From Georhizobium profundi (GTDB taxonomy: Bacteria > Pseudomonadota > Alphaproteobacteria > Rhizobiales > Rhizobiaceae), in assembly GCF_003952725.1 (NCBI RefSeq), contig NZ_CP032509.1, positions 682,001 through 746,000 on the forward strand: a DNA stretch of 64,000 nt, read 5' to 3'. Made by a program: the position numbers and the translations under genes. A model generated the notes under the pieces. That model saw only the letters and a program-made list of their open reading frames with translations. It was not told the origin of the DNA and made no database searches. Shown here piece by piece: positions 59,714-64,000 of this stretch; positions within the stretch are counted from its first letter, which is position 1, and each line of letters begins with the position of its first letter.

Positions 59714-60400
59714 ATGACCTCGATAAAGTTTCCCATGACGCGTCGTGCCTTTGGGCTTGGCGCAGCTGCAACCGCCGGAGCGCTGTTTTCCGGCATCGGT
59801 GTGGCGCGTGCGGCCGCGGTGCCATTTGACGAGAGCTGGGAGCATCTGACCTTCCGCCGTCTTGAACCCAACCAGTTCACGTTGGGCGACGGACAGCTGC
59901 GCGTCGTCGCCGATGGCAGCTCTTCGATCTTTTACCGTATGTTGGAACATTCTTTTCATGGAGCCCAAAGAGCAAGCTGGACATGGCAGGTCGACAGTTC
60001 GGTGCCGCCGTCGGATCTGTCCACGATCGGCACAGACGATCGCAATCTCGGACTGTTCTTCGTGAGTGTCGATGCGGCAGGAGCCGAACGCGTTCGTCCG
60101 GGAACCAATATCCGCAGTCTCATGACCAACCGGTCGGCCCGGATCCTCATGTACACGTGGGGCGGAAACACACCCCTGGGAAGCGTGGTGCCGAGCCCAC
60201 ATGCGCCGGAGCGTCTTCGCAATCTCATCACGCGTCCGGCAGGAACAGGCCGTTTTACCGAAACCGTCGACCTTGCCGCAGATTTTCCGAAGGTTTTCGG
60301 TCAGCCGCTCGAACGCCTTGTCGCCGTTGCGGTCTCCTCAAACAGCGAGAACACACCGGCGCGCGTCGAGGCGACGGTCTCCGGGTTGACGGTAACGTAG
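59714..60400 (+). CDS. DUF3047 family protein with Tat signal
   Basis: ATG 59714 follows AAGGAG. The 228-residue protein opens with a twin-arginine signal (TRRAFGLGAAATAGALFSGIG). The remaining beta-rich domain has DUF3047 features: WEHLTFRRLEPNQF, WTWQVDSSVPPSDLSTIGTDD, LMYTWGGNTPLGSVVPSP and VAVAVSSNSENTPARVEATVSGL. Export by Tat suggests a folded or cofactor-containing periplasmic protein. Function unknown; its position after two SDR genes may indicate a shared pathway. Confidence 0.87.
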   Translation: MTSIKFPMTRRAFGLGAAATAGALFSGIGVARAAAVPFDESWEHLTFRRLEPNQFTLGDGQLRVVADGSSSIFYRMLEHSFHGAQRASWTWQVDSSVPPSDLSTIGTDDRNLGLFFVSVDAAGAERVRPGTNIRSLMTNRSARILMYTWGGNTPLGSVVPSPHAPERLRNLITRPAGTGRFTETVDLAADFPKVFGQPLERLVAVAVSSNSENTPARVEATVSGLTVT

Positions 60401-60500
60401 CAACCGTCGGACGGCAGCCGCGATATTTCATCAGAGTGCTACCAACAATAGTCAGCGAGGAAGCGCTACGATGGATCGCCATACGCCGCGCTTCTGCTTT

Positions 60501-60968
60501 TTATGCAGCCAGTTCAGCCGGGTTCTTCGTCAGCAAGCGAGACAGGTTGAGGAAGCAGACCATCCCCGATGGCAATGGGATGATGCCTTCGGCATAGCTT
60601 CCGTCGAATTCGGCGGAGACGACAGGTACCGGTTGAATGTCATCCGGACTGACCGAAAGAATGTCCGACACCCGTTCAACGACAAGTCCGACAACCTTCC
60701 CGTGGACTTCTGCAACGACGATGGCACTGCGCTCTGTGGGTTGAGCGGCAGGCATGCCAAGGCGCGCAGCCAGATCGATGATCGGGATGACCGAGCCCCG
60801 CAGATTCATGACGCCGAGCACATCGCGCGGTGCGTGAGGAAGAGGTGTGCACGGTGCCCACCCCCTGATCTCCCTGATCGCGAGTGTTTCCACGCAGAAC
60901 TGTTGGTTACCCAGATAGAACGCGATGATTTCCAAAGATGTGTTGGAGCCGATGAGTGAACCGGACAT
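60501..60968 (-). CDS. cheW: Chemotaxis coupling protein CheW
   Basis: The 155-residue CheW has FYLGNQQFCVETLAIREIRGW at the start, LGVMNLRGSVIPIIDLAARLGMP in the middle and VVGLVVERVSDILSVSPDDIQPVP. It links receptors to the CheA kinase. Its ATG overlaps the stop of the upstream receptor gene by one base, so the two form a unit; cheA and other che genes are not in the window. Confidence 0.95.
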   Translation of the reverse strand: MSGSLIGSNTSLEIIAFYLGNQQFCVETLAIREIRGWAPCTPLPHAPRDVLGVMNLRGSVIPIIDLAARLGMPAAQPTERSAIVVAEVHGKVVGLVVERVSDILSVSPDDIQPVPVVSAEFDGSYAEGIIPLPSGMVCFLNLSRLLTKNPAELAA

Positions 60969-62929
60969 CAGAACTCCTCCCAGCTCTCATGGGACTGAGC
61001 GACCGCAGCGGCGCTGGATCCACCACCGAATGCACTCGCGAGTTTCCGGCCGAGCTTCCGGGCGGGTGAGTCCACAGACTTCGCGCGGTCAGTTGCGACA
61101 GCAGGCCCCTTCGTCACCGGCTTGTATTGGCTCTGGTAGCCGTCGACGATCTTGAACTGCGTCATCAACTCATTGAGCGCGACTGCCTCTTGAGCCAGGC
61201 TATGGCTGGCGGCGGTCGATTGCTCGACCATAGCCGCGTTTTGCTGTGTGCCCTGGTCGATGCTGTTTACGGCTGTGTTGATTTCCTTCAAGCCGAGTGA
61301 TTGTTCCCGCGCGCTCTCGGCAATCGCTGAGACATGCGTGTTGATCTCCTGGACCTCCTGCACGATCGTTGACAGTGCCCGTCCGGTTTCGCCGACCAAG
61401 GTCACACCCGATTTAACCTGCTGACCGGAGGCGTTGATCAGAACCTTGATCTCGGTTGCCGCACGGGCCGAGCGTTGAGCGAGTTCACGGACCTCCTGAG
61501 CCACAACCGCAAAGCCTCGACCGGCGTCGCCAGCTCTTGCAGCTTCGACGCCAGCATTCAGTGCCAGCAGATTGGTCTGGAACGCGATGTCATCAATGAG
61601 ACCAATGATGTTGGAGATTTCGATCGAGGATTTTTCGATCTCGCTCATCGCGACGATCGCCTTGTTGACGACGTCACCCGACCGCTCAGCTTCGACGCGT
61701 GTCTTCGCCACAAGCTGGCTGGCTTCTTCAGCACGCTTTGTGCTGTCCGCAACCGTGGTCGTGATCTCTTCGAGCGCAGCAGCTGTTTCCTCGACCGAAG
61801 CTGCCTGCTGTTCCGTGCGGCGAGACAAGTCATCCGCTGCGACCCGGATTTCTTCCGAGCCGGAATGGATCGCGCGGGCATTCTCCGTGACTGACACCAT
61901 TGCTGCATTGAGTTTGCTGACGGCGTTGTTGAAGTCGGCGCGCAGCTTGTCCATCTCGCCGGCGAAGGGGCGATCCAGCTGATGGCTGAGGTCTCCGTCG
62001 GCGAGCTTGCCAAGCCCTTCGGCGAGAGCGTCGACCACTGCCTGGATTTCTGCAGCCTCCTTGGCCTTGAGGCGTTCGCGTTCCAGCCGTTCAGTCTCAC
62101 TCATGCCTCGGGCTTCGATCGCCTCATCTTCAAGACGAACTTTCTCAATGGCAGCCTGCCGGAAAGCCTCGACAGCATCGGCCATTTTGCCGATCTCGTC
62201 GGCACGGCTGAGCCCCGGCACCATTGCTTCACGATCACCTTCCGCCAGTGACTGCATACGGCCATTCAACGCCGCGATGGGACGCGTGATGCCCAGTGTG
62301 GAAACGATCAAGGAGATGATTGCCATCACCACGGAAAGCGCGATGAGGGCAACAAGACTGATCAGGGCCAGCCGGTCACTATTGGATTTGAGGGCCGTGC
62401 TCTTCTCCTTGACGATGTCCGACATGCTTTCGCTCCAGACGCGGAGATCGGTCGTCAGGTCGTCAATGAAGAGATCAGTCTCGATCATGACCGCGCGGGC
62501 TGCGCCGTTATCGCCGCCAGCGTCGATATCAATAGCGTTGCCCGTGCCCTCAACGATCTGCGTAGCGCGATCGCGAAGCGACGAAAGCGCTGTTGTTTCC
62601 GCGGGCATCAGTTCCATGGCAGTCGAAAGACGTTCCACCATCTGCTCGGCGTTGCCTTGATAGCTTTCCAGCGCGACTGCATGCGCTGGTGAACCAGGTT
62701 CGCTATCGAGTGCCTGATAGGAGCGATAAGCGACAGACTGAAGATTTCTTGTCGCGCGGGAGACCATCGACGTCGCTTCGATGTCTGCCTCGATGAATTC
62801 TAGGAAAGTGGCGCTCGAGGAATTGGCTTCATAAGCCATGAACGCGGCGCCGCCCACAGAGGTCACGGCCAGCGCGACAACGAGCGTCAGAATTTTTGCT
62901 CGAATCGAAGCGTGCGACAGAAATTTCAT
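60968..62929 (-). CDS. Methyl-accepting chemotaxis protein
   Basis: A 653-residue transmembrane receptor: TM1 about residues 13-35, a four-helix-bundle periplasmic sensor (about 36-185), TM2 about 187-210, HAMP 211-264, a linker or second HAMP-like region (300-350), and a cytoplasmic signalling domain with the tip [20 protein letters not shown]. The extreme C-terminus SHESWEEF resembles the CheR/CheB-tethering pentapeptide (x-W-x-x-F), so this may be a high-abundance-type receptor. cheW follows directly. Confidence 0.95.
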   Translation of the reverse strand: MKFLSHASIRAKILTLVVALAVTSVGGAAFMAYEANSSSATFLEFIEADIEATSMVSRATRNLQSVAYRSYQALDSEPGSPAHAVALESYQGNAEQMVERLSTAMELMPAETTALSSLRDRATQIVEGTGNAIDIDAGGDNGAARAVMIETDLFIDDLTTDLRVWSESMSDIVKEKSTALKSNSDRLALISLVALIALSVVMAIISLIVSTLGITRPIAALNGRMQSLAEGDREAMVPGLSRADEIGKMADAVEAFRQAAIEKVRLEDEAIEARGMSETERLERERLKAKEAAEIQAVVDALAEGLGKLADGDLSHQLDRPFAGEMDKLRADFNNAVSKLNAAMVSVTENARAIHSGSEEIRVAADDLSRRTEQQAASVEETAAALEEITTTVADSTKRAEEASQLVAKTRVEAERSGDVVNKAIVAMSEIEKSSIEISNIIGLIDDIAFQTNLLALNAGVEAARAGDAGRGFAVVAQEVRELAQRSARAATEIKVLINASGQQVKSGVTLVGETGRALSTIVQEVQEINTHVSAIAESAREQSLGLKEINTAVNSIDQGTQQNAAMVEQSTAASHSLAQEAVALNELMTQFKIVDGYQSQYKPVTKGPAVATDRAKSVDSPARKLGRKLASAFGGGSSAAAVAQSHESWEEF

Positions 62930-63317
62930 GAGAGGTCCCCAACCTACAGCGGGGCAGAAGCTGTCATAGGCTCATCTCCGATGAGCAACGCCCAACGTTA
63001 GGATAAGAATCGCCACAAGTCAGATCTGCGAGAAAATGATCATCGCGGTCATTGGCGCTCATGGCCTCAAGACTGATCTTGCCCGCAGAAGCGATTACCG
63101 CCATGCATGATTGCGGTTTGGTTAAAAGGGCATACGACTTGTCGTAGTCACATTATGCTGGCAGCCATAAATGGCTGTGTCAGATGCGTCGCTCAAATTG
63201 CACAGTGACACCCAGCTAAAGACGACCAACCCGACTCGGCGTCGACCTTAATCCGAATTCCGGAGGGTCTTCGAGCCGCTTACAGCGTGCCGGACGTCTG
63301 CCGACCGACAAGATCTG
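62930..63317. other. Intergenic region upstream of the chemoreceptor
   Basis: This 388-base stretch carries the promoter of the receptor-cheW unit on the minus strand. A short palindrome ACGACTTGTCGT is at about 63126. No coding frame is convincing. Confidence 0.4.
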
Positions 63318-63506
63318 TCAATCTATCCGGCCGCGCAACTCGGCACTCTGGATGTTCCGTGCGATCACAGGAATGCCTGCGTTCAAAATCCTGTCTTTCG
63401 TTACAAGTCCGATAGCTATCGCGACGCCGAGGCCGGCTGTCGTCAAAGCAACAGCGCGCCCATAGGCACGCCGAGAGCTTCTACGGCTCTCCTTATGCGC
63501 AAGCAA
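63318..63506 (-). CDS. Possible small membrane protein
   Basis: A 62-codon minus-strand frame from TTG 63506 has a basic N-terminus (HKESRRSSRRAYGR) followed by a hydrophobic segment (AVALTTAGLGVAIAIGLV), fitting a single-pass protein. The start overlaps the end of the next frame upstream, with no convincing ribosome site at the TTG. No family is recognised, so coding status is weakly supported. Confidence 0.3.
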   Translation of the reverse strand: MLAHKESRRSSRRAYGRAVALTTAGLGVAIAIGLVTKDRILNAGIPVIARNIQSAELRGRID

Positions 63507-63774
63507 TTACTCCGTCCAATCTGCTGTCCATGCACACTGTAGGGCGATCGCCCGACTTGAGCATGACGAGAATGGATGGAAGGGTACTTTGCTCCCGGAA
63601 AGCGAAGTGCTTGGTGAATTGAGGTTTAATGAAGCAGTCGCTTGCTCCGCCACGCGAGCCGGATGTGGTGTGGATGACGCCGCGAGAATCTTTAACAGAT
63701 CTAGCATTGGTTGCTGCCGCGCTTTCCAAGGGCATTCTGCAATCGTCATTCGCTGTCGTTTGCGTTAACGACAT
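63493..63774 (-). CDS. Possible hypothetical protein
   Basis: From ATG 63774 (MSLTQTTANDDCRMPLES) a 93-codon frame runs to 63493. The amino-acid composition is protein-like (FTKHFAFREQSTLPSILVML), but there is no strong ribosome-binding site and no recognised domain. A competing frame at 63507-63749 is less convincing. Confidence 0.3.
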   Translation of the reverse strand: MSLTQTTANDDCRMPLESAAATNARSVKDSRGVIHTTSGSRGGASDCFIKPQFTKHFAFREQSTLPSILVMLKSGDRPTVCMDSRLDGVIACA

Positions 63775-63826
63775 CTGTCGACCCATGCGGTGGACCAGGC
63801 CGCGATCGCACCATGGCAATGATGGC

Positions 63827-63994
63827 TCAGTGATCGCGGCCGTCAGCCGCTCCAGCGTCCAACAAGCGCACTTGGGAAATGATTTCCTGCCGACGCCTTT
63901 GGGGCCGTCTCCGGACGGTCCGGTTCTGGGCGACGACGCCCGAATAGCTGCCATTGAAATGCACGCGGATCTTAATGACAGCTTTCGACCCCAT
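63827..63994 (-). CDS. Small-gene repeat, copy B, 55-residue frame
   Basis: On the minus strand the frame from ATG 63994 (MGSKAVIKIRVHFNGSYSG) is open for 55 codons to a stop at 63827. Its first half aligns at the DNA level with 57863-57993, where the same gene is broken by single-base indels. The real start may lie beyond the window edge. The function is unknown. Confidence 0.4.
   Translation of the reverse strand: MGSKAVIKIRVHFNGSYSGVVAQNRTVRRRPQRRRQEIISQVRLLDAGAADGRDH
63871..63952 (-). repeat. Small-gene repeat, copy B
   Basis: Partner of 57863-57943, same orientation, 6 kb away. The shared block includes GGGCGACGACGCCCGAATAGC on the plus strand. Confidence 0.55.
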
Positions 63995-64000
63995 GCCGGC

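Noticed and set aside
44470..64000. CRISPR array, rRNA operon or complete insertion sequence
   Set aside because: No regularly spaced repeats, rRNA sequence or transposase with terminal inverted repeats was seen.

Overview
The window is high-GC chromosomal DNA of an alphaproteobacterium of the Rhizobiales (Hyphomicrobiales). The evidence is sucA-sucB-lpdA, an F1 ATP synthase operon atpHAGDC without F0 genes and with an Ala/Pro-rich N-terminal extension on AtpD, an obgE-proB-proA-nadD-rsfS block, an L21 protein with a helix-hairpin-helix tail, and the clustered rlmH, EnvC-like, ctpA, polysaccharide deacetylase and rppH genes. I cannot name the genus from sequence alone.

Layout. 1-3.4 kb: the end of sucA, then sucB and lpdA (2-oxoglutarate dehydrogenase). 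3.6-7.9 kb: a transferrin-binding-protein-like lipoprotein, a TraB/GumN protein, xerC and a PlsC-like acyltransferase. 8.0-14.6 kb: a sensing and uptake locus made of a response regulator, a histidine kinase fused in frame to a periplasmic solute-binding protein, and a complete tripartite tricarboxylate transporter (tctC, tctB, tctA). 14.7-20.9 kb: a branched-chain 2-oxoacid dehydrogenase operon (E1 alpha, E1 beta, E2, E3) followed by an AAA/ABC-type ATPase. 21-29.7 kb: tal, priA, a small membrane protein and atpHAGDC. 29.8-34.4 kb (minus strand): rppH (frameshifted), divergent polysaccharide deacetylase, ctpA and the EnvC-like gene. 34.6-41.7 kb: a Tad-type von Willebrand protein, rlmH, and obgE-proB-proA-nadD-rsfS. 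That last block points opposite to its usual partners on both sides, which suggests a local inversion. 41.8-44.0 kb: DUF3833, GNAT, rpmA and rplU.

At 44.4 kb a tRNA-Ser(CGA) is followed at once by a tyrosine recombinase, the usual left edge of a genomic island. Everything to its right is accessory in character: small unknown genes and decayed repeats; a GntR-regulated catabolic operon at 49.5-57.4 kb (TRAP transporter dctPQM, EthD-like protein, epimerase, SDR, TIM-barrel isomerase, and a two-domain protein resembling 3-dehydroshikimate dehydratase) behind a clear double palindromic operator; two SDR genes and a Tat-signal DUF3047 protein; and a methyl-accepting chemotaxis protein with its CheW. 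No right attachment site was found, so the island end may lie outside the window.

Most notable: the kinase-binding-protein fusion, the GntR operator pair with its likely cyclitol/shikimate catabolic operon, a repeated leader-plus-small-gene element in two copies (about 48.3 and 57.7 kb), a second small repeat (57.9 and 63.9 kb), the one-base frameshift in rppH, and a probable CTG start for rsfS.
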